Shown here: positions 48,841 through 60,046 of the stretch, piece after piece
How positions within the stretch are numbered: position 1 is the first letter of the stretch
Layout of the letters: each line of letters opens with the position of its first letter
Origin: Deltaproteobacteria bacterium
GTDB lineage: Bacteria > Desulfobacterota > Desulfobacteria > Desulfobacterales > QNYZ01
Direction of reading: 5' to 3'
Length of the DNA stretch: 64,000 nucleotides
Assembly (NCBI GenBank): GCA_003973265.1
Contig: QNYZ01000060.1
Location: 1 to 64,000, forward strand
Translations under genes and position numbers: made by a program
The notes under the pieces: model-generated
Told to the model about the DNA's origin: nothing
The model's input: the letters and a program-made list of their open reading frames with translations, nothing else
The model's database searches: none

Positions 48841-50136
48841 ATGAAACCGAAATATGTTCTGCTGGTCGCGGCACTGACGTTCTGGCCGTTTTCCGCGGCT
48901 TTTGCCGGAGAGACTGCCCTCAATTCCGGAGATACCGCCTGGATGATGATATCGACCGCTCTGGTCATGATGATGACGCCGGCCGGGCTGGCGCTTTTTT
49001 ATGGCGGTATGTCGAGAAACAAAAATCTGCTCAACACCTTTGCCATGACATTCGTAGCCTATTGCCTGGGAAGTGTGATCTGGATGGTGTGGGGATATAC
49101 CCTGGCCTTCGGGCCAGACCACGCCGGAATGATCGGCGGACTCGGCCATCTCTTCATGGCCGGTATCGGGGTTGACGATCTGACCGGAACCATCCCCACC
49201 CTTGTCTTTGTCCTTTTTCAGATGACCTTTGCGGCCATTACCGCGGCGCTGGTACTCGGTTCAATTGTCGACCGGATGAAATTTTCCGCCTGGATTGTTT
49301 TTACCGTTTTGTGGATGACCGTTATTTACTGCCCCATTGCCCATTGGGTCTGGGGCGGCGGATGGATGGCAAAAATCGGTGCCCTTGATTTTGCCGGGGG
49401 AAATGTCGTGCACATCAACGCCGGGGTGGCGGCCCTGGTGCTGTGCCTGGTGCTGGGTAAACGGATCGGGTACGGCCGGGAAGCGATGTTTCCGTCGAGT
49501 ATTACCCTGACGGCACTGGGGGCGGCATTATTGTGGTTTGGCTGGTTCGGTTTTAATGCAGGCAGCCGGATGGCCGCCGACGGCGTGGCCGGGTCGGCAT
49601 TTCTGGTCACCAACACATCGGCGGCCATGGGCGCGTTGACCTGGATGTTCGTCGAATGGAAAGTGAATAAAAAACCGACCGTTCTGGGTATCGCATCCGG
49701 CGCTGTGGCCGGGCTGGTCGCCATCACGCCGGCCGCGGGGTTCGTTAACCTGTCCGGTGCGCTGATTATCGGAACAGGTGCCGGGGTGATCGGGTTTTAC
49801 GGTGTGACCCTGCTCAAACGAAAACTCAACTACGATGATTCTCTGGATGTTTTCGGCGTCCACGGGATGTGCGGCATCTGGGGTGCCCTGGCCACTGGTC
49901 TGTTCGCCGATCCGGCCATCACCGAAGGTGCCAGCGGACTTTTCTATGGTAATCCGAAGCAACTTTGGATACAATTCGTGTCCATTGTGGCAACAGCCCT
50001 CTTTACGGCGATCGGTACCTTCCTCGTCTTAATGGTTACAAAAACGGTGACCCATGGTATTCGGGTTTCAGCCGAAGATGAGATCGAAGGGCTCGACAGC
50101 GCGGTGCACGGAGAAAGGGCTTTCGAGATTTCATAA
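48841..50136 (+). CDS. amtB: Ammonium transporter
   Basis: DTAWMMISTALVMMMTPAGLALFYGGMSRNKN, GFNAGSRMAADG, FGVHGMCGIWGALATGLFADP. Confidence 0.97.
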   Translation: MKPKYVLLVAALTFWPFSAAFAGETALNSGDTAWMMISTALVMMMTPAGLALFYGGMSRNKNLLNTFAMTFVAYCLGSVIWMVWGYTLAFGPDHAGMIGGLGHLFMAGIGVDDLTGTIPTLVFVLFQMTFAAITAALVLGSIVDRMKFSAWIVFTVLWMTVIYCPIAHWVWGGGWMAKIGALDFAGGNVVHINAGVAALVLCLVLGKRIGYGREAMFPSSITLTALGAALLWFGWFGFNAGSRMAADGVAGSAFLVTNTSAAMGALTWMFVEWKVNKKPTVLGIASGAVAGLVAITPAAGFVNLSGALIIGTGAGVIGFYGVTLLKRKLNYDDSLDVFGVHGMCGIWGALATGLFADPAITEGASGLFYGNPKQLWIQFVSIVATALFTAIGTFLVLMVTKTVTHGIRVSAEDEIEGLDSAVHGERAFEIS

Positions 50137-50174
50137 ACCAGGTGAACGATTCGGATTACGAAAGGAATGCGTAG

Positions 50175-50513
<339 letters not shown>

Positions 50514-50666
50514 TTCAGATGCTTTTCCGGTTGATCTGGATCTGGTTGATGTGAAGAAACAGGACCGGAATTGAACCGTCTGAACCTATGAATTCGCACC
50601 ATCGATCCTCCAAAATGCCGCCTGTTAGAGCGTAACGTAATCTTAAACCAAGGAGGGAATTAAATT

Positions 50667-52079
50667 ATGACACCGGCAGATGTAATCAAACTTGCCAAGG
50701 AAAATGATGTAAGAATTGTTGATATCCGGTTTATCGATTTACCGGGAGTATGGCAGCATTTCAGTGTACCCATCGGCGAGCTGGACGAGTCCAGCTTTGA
50801 GGACGGATTCGGGTTTGACGGTTCCAGTATCCGTGGCTGGCAGCCGATTCACGCCAGCGACATGCTGGTGGTACCCGATGCGGATACGGCCAAAATAGAC
50901 CCCTTTTACAAAACCCCGACCCTGGTGGTGATCGGTAATATTGTCGATCCGGTTACCCGGGAACCCTACTCACGCGATCCGCGCTATATCGCCCGCAAGG
51001 CCGAAAACTACCTGAAAAGTACGGGAATCGGCAATGTGGCCTATATCGGCCCCGAGCCTGAGTTTTTCATCTTCGACGACATTCGCTTTGAATCGAGCCG
51101 TGAGGGGGCATTTTACCAGATTGATTCTATTGAAGGGGCCTGGAATACCGGCCGGGACGAAGCGCCCAACCTTGGCTATAAACCCCGTCACAAGGAAGGC
51201 TATTTTCCGGTCCCGCCCATGGATAAATTCCAGGATCTGCGGTCGGAGATGGTATTGACGCTGGAGGCGCTGGGGATCGACATCGAGGCCCAGCATCATG
51301 AAGTGGCCACCGCCGGCCAGTCCGAGATCGATATGCGTTTTAAACCGCTCTTGCAGATGGCCGATCAGCTGATGTGGTTCAAATATGTGTTGAAAAATGT
51401 GGCCTGCCAGAATGGCCATACCGTAACCTTTATGCCCAAACCGCTCTTTGAAGATAACGGAACCGGGATGCATACCCATATCAGTATCTGGAATGATGAC
51501 AAGCCCCTGTTTGCCGGAGACAAATATGCCGGGGTTTCCCAGGAAGCCCTGTACGCTATCGGCGGTATTTTGACCCATTGCAAGTCTTTATGTGCCTTCA
51601 GCAATCCCACCACCAATTCATACAAACGCCTGGTGCCCGGCTTTGAGGCCCCGGTGAACCTGGCATATTCAAGCCGGAATCGCAGTGCGGCGGTTCGGCT
51701 GCCCATGTACTCAACATCGCCCAGGGCCAAACGGATCGAATTTCGGACCCCGGACCCGTCCTGCAATGGCTATCTGGCATTTTCGGCCATTTTGATGGCG
51801 ATACTCGACGGTATTGAAAACAAAATCGATCCCGGCGATCCGCTGGATAAAGATATCTACGGCCTGCCACCGGAAGAGCTGGCTCAGATCCCGTCTGCGC
51901 CGGGTTCTCTGGATGAGGCCCTCCAGGCTCTCAAGGATGATCACGACTACCTGCTCAAGGGAGATGTCTTTACCCGGGATGCACTGGATATGTGGGTCGA
52001 CTATAAAATTGACAATGAAGTCAACCCCATTAAACTGCGGCCACACCCCCATGAATTTTATCTCTACTACGATATTTAG
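50667..52079 (+). CDS. glnA: Glutamine synthetase type I
   Basis: 470 aa; [63 protein letters not shown]. Confidence 0.98.
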   Translation: MTPADVIKLAKENDVRIVDIRFIDLPGVWQHFSVPIGELDESSFEDGFGFDGSSIRGWQPIHASDMLVVPDADTAKIDPFYKTPTLVVIGNIVDPVTREPYSRDPRYIARKAENYLKSTGIGNVAYIGPEPEFFIFDDIRFESSREGAFYQIDSIEGAWNTGRDEAPNLGYKPRHKEGYFPVPPMDKFQDLRSEMVLTLEALGIDIEAQHHEVATAGQSEIDMRFKPLLQMADQLMWFKYVLKNVACQNGHTVTFMPKPLFEDNGTGMHTHISIWNDDKPLFAGDKYAGVSQEALYAIGGILTHCKSLCAFSNPTTNSYKRLVPGFEAPVNLAYSSRNRSAAVRLPMYSTSPRAKRIEFRTPDPSCNGYLAFSAILMAILDGIENKIDPGDPLDKDIYGLPPEELAQIPSAPGSLDEALQALKDDHDYLLKGDVFTRDALDMWVDYKIDNEVNPIKLRPHPHEFYLYYDI

Positions 52080-52107
52080 TCTGAACCCTTAAGCCATTGA
52101 ACACCCA

Positions 52108-52145
52108 GCCCCGCCGCACCGGATGCTCCGGTGTCATGGCGGGGC
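52108..52145 (+). terminator. Stem-loop downstream of glnA
   Basis: GCCCCGCC ... GGCGGGGC with inner CACCGGA/TCCGGTG; weak T-tract, so rho-independence uncertain. Confidence 0.55.
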
Positions 52146-52393
52146 CGTTGTTTGCAGATCATCCCATTTGACGCTTTTGACACCCGGACGACCACAAAGT
52201 CCTAGTAGAGCCCGCTGGAAAATCGAAAATGAAGCCTTCACTCAAATTGTCCAACCCGGCGCTGTTTAACTGCCGTTTGCCAAAATCTTGTCTATAGAAC
52301 CTTCCTGGCCCTCTTCACCGGGATTTACCGGGCAGCCCGTCAGCCGGATTTACAAAGCGGTTGCTTAATGATATCATTCAAATCAAGTTTCGC

Positions 52394-52419
52394 GCTAAAT
52401 TGCCAGTTTCGAGTTTAGC
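52394..52419. promoter_or_regulatory. Imperfect inverted repeat upstream of hsp20-lon
   Basis: GCTAAATTGCCAGTTTCGAGTTTAGC (6-bp perfect outer arms). Confidence 0.35.
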
Positions 52420-52457
52420 CAAAGGCCGGGGTCAACCGTAGATGACAGGGGCAAAAA

Positions 52458-52904
52458 ATGGACTACGTTAAAATCAGATTCGATCGCGACTTCGACGGGT
52501 CGGTATCGAACACAGGCCGCTCTTTCGACGAAATGTATCACACCATCAATCCTCAGTTTACGCTGGCGGATCAATCCTGGAATCCGGCTGTGGACGTTTA
52601 CCAGACACCGGAAAAAACGATTATCCGCATAGAAATTGCCGGCGTGAGAAAAAAAGATTTAAATGTGGAGGTAAACAGCAAAGCGGTACGCATCCGCGGT
52701 AAACGGAGAGAACTCTCCCGGCGGCAGGGGGCGGCATACCAACTCGCTGAAATCCGGTATGGCCGGTTTGAGCGGATCCTCTGCTTCCCGGAACCCATTG
52801 ATACGGAAGAGGTTTCCTCTTCATATACCAACGGTTTCCTGGAAATCCGGCTGACCCGGCTCAATCAGGCGGACGTTCGTAAAATTCCCGTTCATCGTGG
52901 TTAA
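52458..52904 (+). CDS. Hsp20/alpha-crystallin family small heat shock protein
   Basis: PAVDVYQTPEKTIIRIEIAGVRKKDLNVEVNSKAVRIRGKRRE, FERILCFPEPIDTEEVSSSYTNGFLEIRL. Confidence 0.93.
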   Translation: MDYVKIRFDRDFDGSVSNTGRSFDEMYHTINPQFTLADQSWNPAVDVYQTPEKTIIRIEIAGVRKKDLNVEVNSKAVRIRGKRRELSRRQGAAYQLAEIRYGRFERILCFPEPIDTEEVSSSYTNGFLEIRLTRLNQADVRKIPVHRG

Positions 52905-52980
52905 AAACACGCGTATGGATCTACTGAACCGATCTACCGGCAGGGTGGATCGTTAAAAAAAAATATTTTTGGAGGCATGC

Positions 52981-55347
52981 ATGACCGACCAAGACACCCC
53001 GGCCGATATCACGTCTGATGATTTACCCGAGGTACTCCCGATACTCCCATTGTATGACACCGTACTGTTTCCCAAGATGGTGCTGCCTCTGGTTGTGATG
53101 AAAAAGGAATCCGTTCAGCTGGTTGACGAGGCCATGCAGGCCAATCGGATTATCGGCCTGCAACTGGCCCGGAAAAAGCCGGATGACGGCGATCCCGGCG
53201 AAAAGGACCTCTATCCGATCGGTACCAGTGCCACGATATTAAAGATGGCCAAAAGCGACGAAGACAAGGCCCAGCTCATCGTCCAGGGGCTGGGGAGATT
53301 TAAACCCGTAAAGTTTATATCGAAAAAGCCCTATCTCCGGGCCCGGGTGAAACCCATCACCGATATTGAAACCAGCGACGATGAAACCGAAGCCCTGATG
53401 AAAAATCTATTGGGCCTGTTTAACCGGATTGTCGAATTGTCGCCCGGGTTACCCAAAGAAGTCATTGCCATGGCCAATGCGATCCAGGAGCCGGGAACAC
53501 TGGCCGACATGATCGCCTCCTCCATTGACACCTCCTTTACGGATAAACAGAAAATACTCGAAAAAAGGCGGATTAAAAAACGCCTCAAGGAGGTCACCCG
53601 CCAGGCCAACCACCAGTTGCACATCCTCGAGCTTGGCAGCAAAATTCAATCCCAGGTGAAGGGCGACATGGAGAAGGGACAGCGCGAATACTACCTGCGC
53701 CAGCAGCTTAAGGCCATCCGGGAAGAACTGGGAGACACCGATGATACCGCGGTGGAAATTGAGGAACTCAAGGCCAAAATAGCCCAGAAAAACCTGCCCG
53801 AAGAGGCGCTTAAGGAAGCCGAAAGAGAGCTGAGCCGTCTTTCCCGCATGAACCCGTCATCGGCGGAGTATACAGTGGCGGCAACTTACCTGGACTGGCT
53901 CACTGCCCTGCCCTGGAACAACAGCACAAAGGACAACCTGAACATCAAAAAAGCACGTAAAGTTCTCGATCATGACCATTTCGGGCTGGAAAAGGCAAAA
54001 AAACGGATCGTGGAATATCTGGCCGTGCGGAAATTAAAAGCAGATTCCAAGGGGCCGATTCTCTGCTTTGTAGGTCCACCCGGCACCGGCAAAACATCCC
54101 TGGGTGCTTCCATTGCCCGGGCCATGGGGAGACAGTTTCACCGCATTTCCCTGGGCGGTGTCCGTGACGAAGCGGAAATCCGGGGACATCGGCGAACCTA
54201 TGTGGGTGCCATGCCCGGACGGATCATCCAGGGCCTGCGCCGGGCCGGATCCAACAACCCGGTTTTCATGCTGGACGAGATCGACAAGATCGGCAGTGAT
54301 TTCAGGGGGGATCCGTCTTCGGCCCTGCTGGAAGTACTTGATCCGGAACAAAACAACAGCTTTACCGATCATTATCTGGACGTGCCCTTTGATCTGACCA
54401 AAGTCATGTTCATCACCACGGCCAATCTACTCGACAACATTCCCCCGGCCCTGCGGGATCGCATGGAAATCCTGCAGCTGCTGGGATACACTGAAGAAGA
54501 AAAGGTAAAAATTGCCAACCGGTATCTGGTACCCCGGCAGCGCCGGGCCCACGGACTTTCGGCCAGGCAGATCCGGTTTACCAAGGGCGCCATTCGAAAA
54601 ATAATCAGCGGCTATACACGGGAAGCGGGGCTGCGGCACCTTGAACAGGAAATTGCCGCCATTTGCCGGGGTGCGGCGGCCACCATCGTCGCCGGTAAAA
54701 AGAAACGGGTGATAATCCGGGTGAATGATTTAAGCGAATATATCGGCCCGGTCCGGCTGACACCGGAAACACGATCCCGAAAGCTGATCCCCGGGGTGGC
54801 CCTGGGGCTGGCCTGGACCGCCACCGGCGGTGAAATCCTCTTTATTGAGGCCACGGCTATGAAGGGCGGCAAAGGACTGACCCTGACCGGCCAGCTGGGC
54901 GATGTCATGAAAGAATCAGCCACGGCCGCCCTGAGTTTTATCCGGGCCAATGCTGCGGAATTTAAAATTGACGAGGATTTTTTCGACCATACCGATATCC
55001 ACATCCACGTGCCCGCCGGCGCGATTCCCAAGGATGGACCGTCAGCCGGTGTCACCATGCTCACGGCCCTGGCGTCCCTGCTCATGGACCGCCCCATTAA
55101 AAAGGATCTGGCCATGACCGGTGAAATCACCCTGCGCGGGCAGGTCCTCCCCGTGGGAGGCATCAAGGAGAAGGTGCTGGCCGCCCATCGGGCAGGTGTA
55201 AAAACTTTGATCCTGCCAAAGGCCAATGAAAAAGATCTGTTCGATATTCCCAAAAAGATTCAGGACACCATTGCATTTCATTTTGTCAGCTATATGCGGG
55301 ACGTCATTGATCTGGCCCTGACTTCAAAAAAAGGGTCCGCTTCCTGA
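52981..55347 (+). CDS. lon: ATP-dependent protease Lon
   Basis: [81 protein letters not shown] (catalytic Ser). Confidence 0.97.
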   Translation: MTDQDTPADITSDDLPEVLPILPLYDTVLFPKMVLPLVVMKKESVQLVDEAMQANRIIGLQLARKKPDDGDPGEKDLYPIGTSATILKMAKSDEDKAQLIVQGLGRFKPVKFISKKPYLRARVKPITDIETSDDETEALMKNLLGLFNRIVELSPGLPKEVIAMANAIQEPGTLADMIASSIDTSFTDKQKILEKRRIKKRLKEVTRQANHQLHILELGSKIQSQVKGDMEKGQREYYLRQQLKAIREELGDTDDTAVEIEELKAKIAQKNLPEEALKEAERELSRLSRMNPSSAEYTVAATYLDWLTALPWNNSTKDNLNIKKARKVLDHDHFGLEKAKKRIVEYLAVRKLKADSKGPILCFVGPPGTGKTSLGASIARAMGRQFHRISLGGVRDEAEIRGHRRTYVGAMPGRIIQGLRRAGSNNPVFMLDEIDKIGSDFRGDPSSALLEVLDPEQNNSFTDHYLDVPFDLTKVMFITTANLLDNIPPALRDRMEILQLLGYTEEEKVKIANRYLVPRQRRAHGLSARQIRFTKGAIRKIISGYTREAGLRHLEQEIAAICRGAAATIVAGKKKRVIIRVNDLSEYIGPVRLTPETRSRKLIPGVALGLAWTATGGEILFIEATAMKGGKGLTLTGQLGDVMKESATAALSFIRANAAEFKIDEDFFDHTDIHIHVPAGAIPKDGPSAGVTMLTALASLLMDRPIKKDLAMTGEITLRGQVLPVGGIKEKVLAAHRAGVKTLILPKANEKDLFDIPKKIQDTIAFHFVSYMRDVIDLALTSKKGSAS

Positions 55348-56120
55348 TGCATCGCCACGACAATCCGTTTTCCGGCCGCAGGGCGTTGGTGCTGTTTTTA
55401 CTGATGGTTTTCGGGCTGGCGACCGCCGGGATTTCGGGCTGCACCCGGAAAACACCCCCGCCGCGGCCATCAACGCCCGGCGCTCCCAAGCCGTATAAAG
55501 TCATGGGCAGCTGGTACCAGCCGCTGGCCCATAGTGATGGATTCAGGCAGCGCGGCCTGGCCTCCTGGTACGGGAAAAAATTTCACGGCCGTAAAACAGC
55601 CAACGGAGAACTGTATAACATGTACGGGGTCAGTGCGGCCCATAAAACATTGCCCCTGGGCACCTGGGTCCGCGTCCGGCATCTGAAAAATAACCGGACA
55701 CTTGATGTCCGGATCAACGACCGGGGGCCTTTTGTGCGGGGCCGCATCATCGACCTCTCCTTTGGGGCGGCCAAAAAGCTGGGTATCGTGGGACCGGGAA
55801 CCGCAAGGGTGGAAATTGTTGCCCTGGGGAAAGCGGGCAAACCCCGGCCCGATGGTCGCCCGACCTACCAGCCGGTGGCCTATGACAGGGGTAATTTCAC
55901 CATCCAGGTCGGTGCATTCACGGATCGACAAAATGCCGAAAAATTTGTTCGGCAACTCGACAAAACCTACCTGAACGCGCACATAACCGCCTACGATGAC
56001 GGCCAGACGGTATTTTACCGGGTCCGCGTCGGCAAATGTAATACGCTGGCCAAAGCCGCGGAATACGAAAATCACCTCATCAACCATGGATTTCCCGATG
56101 CCTTTACCGTCGCCGAATAA
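55347..56120 (+). CDS. RlpA-family septal ring lytic transglycosylase with SPOR domain
   Basis: Lipobox ISGCTR; RGLASWYGKKFHGRKTANGELYNMYGVSAAHKTLPLGTWVRVRHL; C-terminal FTIQVGAFTDRQNAEKFVRQL. Confidence 0.94.
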   Translation: MHRHDNPFSGRRALVLFLLMVFGLATAGISGCTRKTPPPRPSTPGAPKPYKVMGSWYQPLAHSDGFRQRGLASWYGKKFHGRKTANGELYNMYGVSAAHKTLPLGTWVRVRHLKNNRTLDVRINDRGPFVRGRIIDLSFGAAKKLGIVGPGTARVEIVALGKAGKPRPDGRPTYQPVAYDRGNFTIQVGAFTDRQNAEKFVRQLDKTYLNAHITAYDDGQTVFYRVRVGKCNTLAKAAEYENHLINHGFPDAFTVAE

Positions 56121-56676
56121 GGATATCGACCCGAGCCGGGTGATCTTTCTCGACCGGGATGGTGTAATCAACCACGACAGCCCGGACTACATCAAGGGCC
56201 TGGACGAATTTCACTTGCTTCCCCGCAGCCTGGAAGCGTTGGCGTTATTATCCAGAAAAGGCTGGACGGTGATTATCATTACCAACCAGTCGGCCATCGG
56301 ACGCGGTCTGATTTCGCTTCCCGGCCTGAACCGTATCCATACCCATTTAAAAAAAACGGTGGCCGATCACGGTGGAAACATTGCGGACATATTTTTTTGT
56401 CCACATCTACCGGAAGAAGACTGCCTCTGCCGAAAACCAAAACCGGAAATGATCCGCCAGGCCGCTGAAAAATTCGGGATTGTCCTGAACCGTGCCGTCA
56501 TGGTGGGAGATCGCGCCACAGATATTTTGTGTGGCCAAAATGCCGGGTGCGGCCGCACGGTGCTTGTCCGCACGGGCGCCGGCCATTTAACTGAAAAACA
56601 GCTGGCGCCAACGGATGAAAATCCCACCCGGATCGCAGACGACCTGTACGATGCCGTAAAATGGATCGTGCAATAG
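56098..56676 (+). CDS. gmhB: D-glycero-D-manno-heptose-1,7-bisphosphate 7-phosphatase-like HAD phosphatase
   Basis: VIFLDRDGVINHDSPDYIKG, IITNQSAIGRGL, FFCPHLPEEDCLCRKPKPEMI, MVGDRATDILCGQNAGC. Confidence 0.92.
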   Translation: MPLPSPNKDIDPSRVIFLDRDGVINHDSPDYIKGLDEFHLLPRSLEALALLSRKGWTVIIITNQSAIGRGLISLPGLNRIHTHLKKTVADHGGNIADIFFCPHLPEEDCLCRKPKPEMIRQAAEKFGIVLNRAVMVGDRATDILCGQNAGCGRTVLVRTGAGHLTEKQLAPTDENPTRIADDLYDAVKWIVQ

Positions 56677-56698
56677 CGAAACAGATCGGAGAAACACC

Positions 56699-58921
56699 AT
56701 CGCCCGCCATCCATCCAGACAAAATACGCCCGCATCGAAAATAAACATCACCGGCCAGCTGGAATACATCACCTTCCGCAATTTTGAGAACCATTACACC
56801 ATTGCCCGGATGCGTACCGATGATACCGGAAGCCTCATCACCGTGGTGGGTTACCTGCCCGGGGCCGAGCCGGGAGAAACGATCCGGGTTAGCGGCGGAT
56901 GGGAAACCCACTCCCGCTTTGGGGAGCAGTTCAAGGCCGACGGGTTCGAGGTCCTGCTTCCCGACGCCGTGGACGGAATCCGAAAATATCTCACTTCCGG
57001 ATTTATCCGGGGAATCGGCCCGAAAATTGTGGCCCGCATCGTCGACCGATTTCAAGAACAGACATTAACCGTCATTGAAAACGAACCGGGGCGGTTGACC
57101 GAAGTTTCGGGAATCGGGAAAAAAACGGCAACTAAAATCAACAACGCCTGGCGGCAACATCACGCCGTCCGGGGCCTGATGCGGTTCCTCCGGGAAAACG
57201 GCCTGCCGGCATCCTACTGCGGTCGAATCCTGAAGCTATACGGTGACAATGCCGTCGAGATACTGACCGGCAACCCATACCGAATTGCCCTGGACTGGCG
57301 GGGAATCGGGTTTAAAATCGCCGATGCCATTGCCGTGAAACAGGGCATGGCCAAAGATGATCCCACCCGGGTCAAGGCGTGCCTGCTCCATCTGGTCTCC
57401 GCCGATGCCGAAGACGGACATACCCTGACCGAAGCGGAGAACCTGTGTGGCCGGTGTGTTTCCGTTTTTGAAGCCTCACCGGAACCTGTCGCAGATGCGC
57501 TGGCGCAATTGTGTGACGAGGGCGAACTGGTGACGGAGACCGACCTGATTCCGACAGGGGGAGAGGCGGTTTACCTGAAATCAATTCACGAGGCCGAAAC
57601 CGGAATTGCCAGACGGCTGGCGGCCCTGCAGACGATCCCCATGCCTCCGGTCACGATGGACTCGGATCGAATCGACGCCGAAATCGTTAAAAAGCTGGCG
57701 ATTCAGCTTTCCGAAGAACAGCGGGAGGTACTGGAATCCCTGCTGAATTATCGCGTGGCCGTGCTCACCGGCGGGCCGGGGACGGGCAAAACCACCCTGA
57801 TCCGTTCCTTAAATGCCATTCATGAGACCCGGGGGGCACGGATACTCCTGGCCGCACCCACCGGCCGGGCCGCCAAACGGCTGTCGGAAATCAGCGGGCG
57901 TCCGGCCGCCACCCTTCATCGGCTCCTGCGCTACAATCTGCAGACCGGGCTTTTCGACAAAAACCGGGACGATCCCCTGGAGGCCGATGTCGTGATCATC
58001 GACGAAGCATCCATGGTGGACACCCTGCTGATGTATCACCTGCTGGAAGCCATTCATCTTGAAACCGCAATCCTGTTTGTCGGAGATGTCTATCAACTGC
58101 CACCGGTCGGCCCTGGAAATGTACTGGCCGATCTCATCAAATCGGGTGTCATTGCCACCTTTGAGCTCACCCGGATATTTCGCCAGGCCCGGAAAAGCCC
58201 CATTATCACCAATGCCCACCGGGTCCGGATGGGAAAGCCCCTTCACCTTGATCCACCATCCGATATCGACGCGTTGACCGAATTTTATTTTATTAAGACG
58301 GCAAATCCGTCCGCGGCGGCCGTAACCATTGCCCAGATGTGCGCGGAACGGATTCCCGAGCGGTTTCATCTGGACCCGGTCCGGGACATCCAGGTCATCA
58401 CGCCGATGCACAAAGGCGATGCCGGAACCATCAACCTGAACCGGGTGCTTCAGCGCCGACTCAACCACCAGGCCGGGCGGTCCGGCCGAAGCCAGGGTGC
58501 TTTCCATGCAGGGGATAAGGTGATGCACCTGAAAAATAACTACCAGAAAGATGTCTTCAACGGTGACATCGGAACAGTAGAGGCCATCGATGGAAAAAGT
58601 GGTGGGATAGCCGTAAACTATGACGGCCGCACGATCGGGTATGACACGGCGGAACTGGATGAATTGACACTGGCCTACGCCATCTCCGTACACAAATCCC
58701 AGGGGTCTGAATATCCGGCGGTGATCCTGCCCCTGTTCACCCAGCATTACGCATTGCTCCAGCGCAACCTGTTATATACCGCCATCACAAGGGGAAAACA
58801 GCTGGTGGTTATTGTCGGCAGCACCCGTGCCATCGACATTGCCCTGGCCAACGATAAACCCCATCACCGGCTGACCGGACTGGCCCGCCGGCTCAAGTGC
58901 ATTGACGTACTTAAGCACTGA
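56699..58921 (+). CDS. recD2: RecD2-like SF1B DNA helicase, proposed non-canonical ATC start at 56699
   Basis: VLTGGPGTGKTTLIRSL, LAAPTGRAAKRLSEISGRPAATLHRLL, VIIDEASMVDTLLMYHLL, LAYAISVHKSQGSEYPAVILPL; N-terminal ITGQLEYITFRNFENHYTIARMR lies upstream of the ORF-track ATG 56810. Confidence 0.9.
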   Translation: MARHPSRQNTPASKINITGQLEYITFRNFENHYTIARMRTDDTGSLITVVGYLPGAEPGETIRVSGGWETHSRFGEQFKADGFEVLLPDAVDGIRKYLTSGFIRGIGPKIVARIVDRFQEQTLTVIENEPGRLTEVSGIGKKTATKINNAWRQHHAVRGLMRFLRENGLPASYCGRILKLYGDNAVEILTGNPYRIALDWRGIGFKIADAIAVKQGMAKDDPTRVKACLLHLVSADAEDGHTLTEAENLCGRCVSVFEASPEPVADALAQLCDEGELVTETDLIPTGGEAVYLKSIHEAETGIARRLAALQTIPMPPVTMDSDRIDAEIVKKLAIQLSEEQREVLESLLNYRVAVLTGGPGTGKTTLIRSLNAIHETRGARILLAAPTGRAAKRLSEISGRPAATLHRLLRYNLQTGLFDKNRDDPLEADVVIIDEASMVDTLLMYHLLEAIHLETAILFVGDVYQLPPVGPGNVLADLIKSGVIATFELTRIFRQARKSPIITNAHRVRMGKPLHLDPPSDIDALTEFYFIKTANPSAAAVTIAQMCAERIPERFHLDPVRDIQVITPMHKGDAGTINLNRVLQRRLNHQAGRSGRSQGAFHAGDKVMHLKNNYQKDVFNGDIGTVEAIDGKSGGIAVNYDGRTIGYDTAELDELTLAYAISVHKSQGSEYPAVILPLFTQHYALLQRNLLYTAITRGKQLVVIVGSTRAIDIALANDKPHHRLTGLARRLKCIDVLKH

Positions 58922-58984
58922 TATCAGCGCGTCCGCACTAGCCACATCCTGAATCAACCGGATGCACACCCGTGGAAAAAAGAT

Positions 58985-59659
58985 CTAAAATTTAAACGTC
59001 ACGCCGATAGCGAAGACCGGGTATATAGTGTATTTATCCGTTTCATCTTCGATCTCTCTTTCTTCATTTCTCAGGTGGTGCTGAAAATCCGAATCTGAGC
59101 GAATCGGTCCGGTGGCCTTCAGGCTGGCCCGGGGAGATCCCTGGAAAAGCATGCCGATATCGATAAAAAAACATATCCGGCCGTTCTGTCCCACGGCATT
59201 GCCCCAGCCGATCCCCAAATAGGGTGAAATCGTGTTAAAATCAATGGTTCCCCGCAACCGGCCCACATCATCCACGGAATAGGCAATGTCATCAATAATA
59301 TACCGGTTTCGGTCCGTTTTTGCCTTGAAGTCAAGTTCGTTCAGATTCAGGAACAGACCGCCGGTTAAGCGAAACGATCCACCTGAAAAATGCCAGTCCG
59401 CCAGCAAAGAGGCGGAAAACAGATTCAAATCAAATTCATAGTCAATCTCTTCAACTTTTGTGTCATACCCGTAAGAGAAACCGCTAATGCCCACCCGGGC
59501 GTTCACCTCCGGCGTAAGGCCGAACGTCATTTCAGCACCGATCCCCAGCGTGCCGATTTTAACGCCCAGCGCCGTATCCCCCATATCGGCCCTGACCGGG
59601 CTGGTAAAAGCCAGTATGATGAAAAGGCCGGTCAGCGTATATCTCAAAAAATATTTCAT
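58985..59659 (-). CDS. Predicted outer-membrane beta-barrel protein
   Basis: Signal peptide MKYFLRYTLTGLFIILAFTSPVRA, alternating amphipathic strands, C-terminal aromatic VFAIGVTFKF. Confidence 0.75.
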   Translation of the reverse strand: MKYFLRYTLTGLFIILAFTSPVRADMGDTALGVKIGTLGIGAEMTFGLTPEVNARVGISGFSYGYDTKVEEIDYEFDLNLFSASLLADWHFSGGSFRLTGGLFLNLNELDFKAKTDRNRYIIDDIAYSVDDVGRLRGTIDFNTISPYLGIGWGNAVGQNGRICFFIDIGMLFQGSPRASLKATGPIRSDSDFQHHLRNEEREIEDETDKYTIYPVFAIGVTFKF

Positions 59660-59797
59660 TTTCTCCTCCGGTTGACAGTCGAATTCCTGTTTTTGGCGAT
59701 GAAGTTCGCCCACGTACCCACAAGCATGAAATTCCATCAACGTACGCGGGCAGCCTTTATCCATATGCAGGGACATTACATTTTGCGGTTACTGGAG

Positions 59798-59968
59798 TCA
59801 AATGCATACCGACGTAGTAAAATTGGCCTTCAAACAACCGGCCGGCGCGATCGTCTGGTCACCTTCCCAGCCGGGACAGCCATAACAGATGTGTTCGTGT
59901 ACCAGGGTGCCCCCCATCTCTTCCGGTGAAATCGGGCCAAGAACCGTATTGATTTTTACATCGCGCAT
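59798..59968 (-). pseudogene. N-terminal remnant of a phosphotriesterase-family amidohydrolase
   Basis: MRDVKINTVLGPISPEEMGGTLVHEHICYGCPGWEGDQTIAP with HxH metal motif and good SD (AAGGAGG), then loss of homology and stop. Confidence 0.65.
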
Positions 59969-60046
59969 ACCTGCCTCCTTTTTGGGTTTGATCATTTACC
60001 CCCCTGGTATGGGCGATGAAGTGATCGGCTGTTTTTGATAAATCAC

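Noticed and set aside
57809-58747. 312-aa minus-strand ORF
   Set aside because: Antisense to the recD2-like helicase
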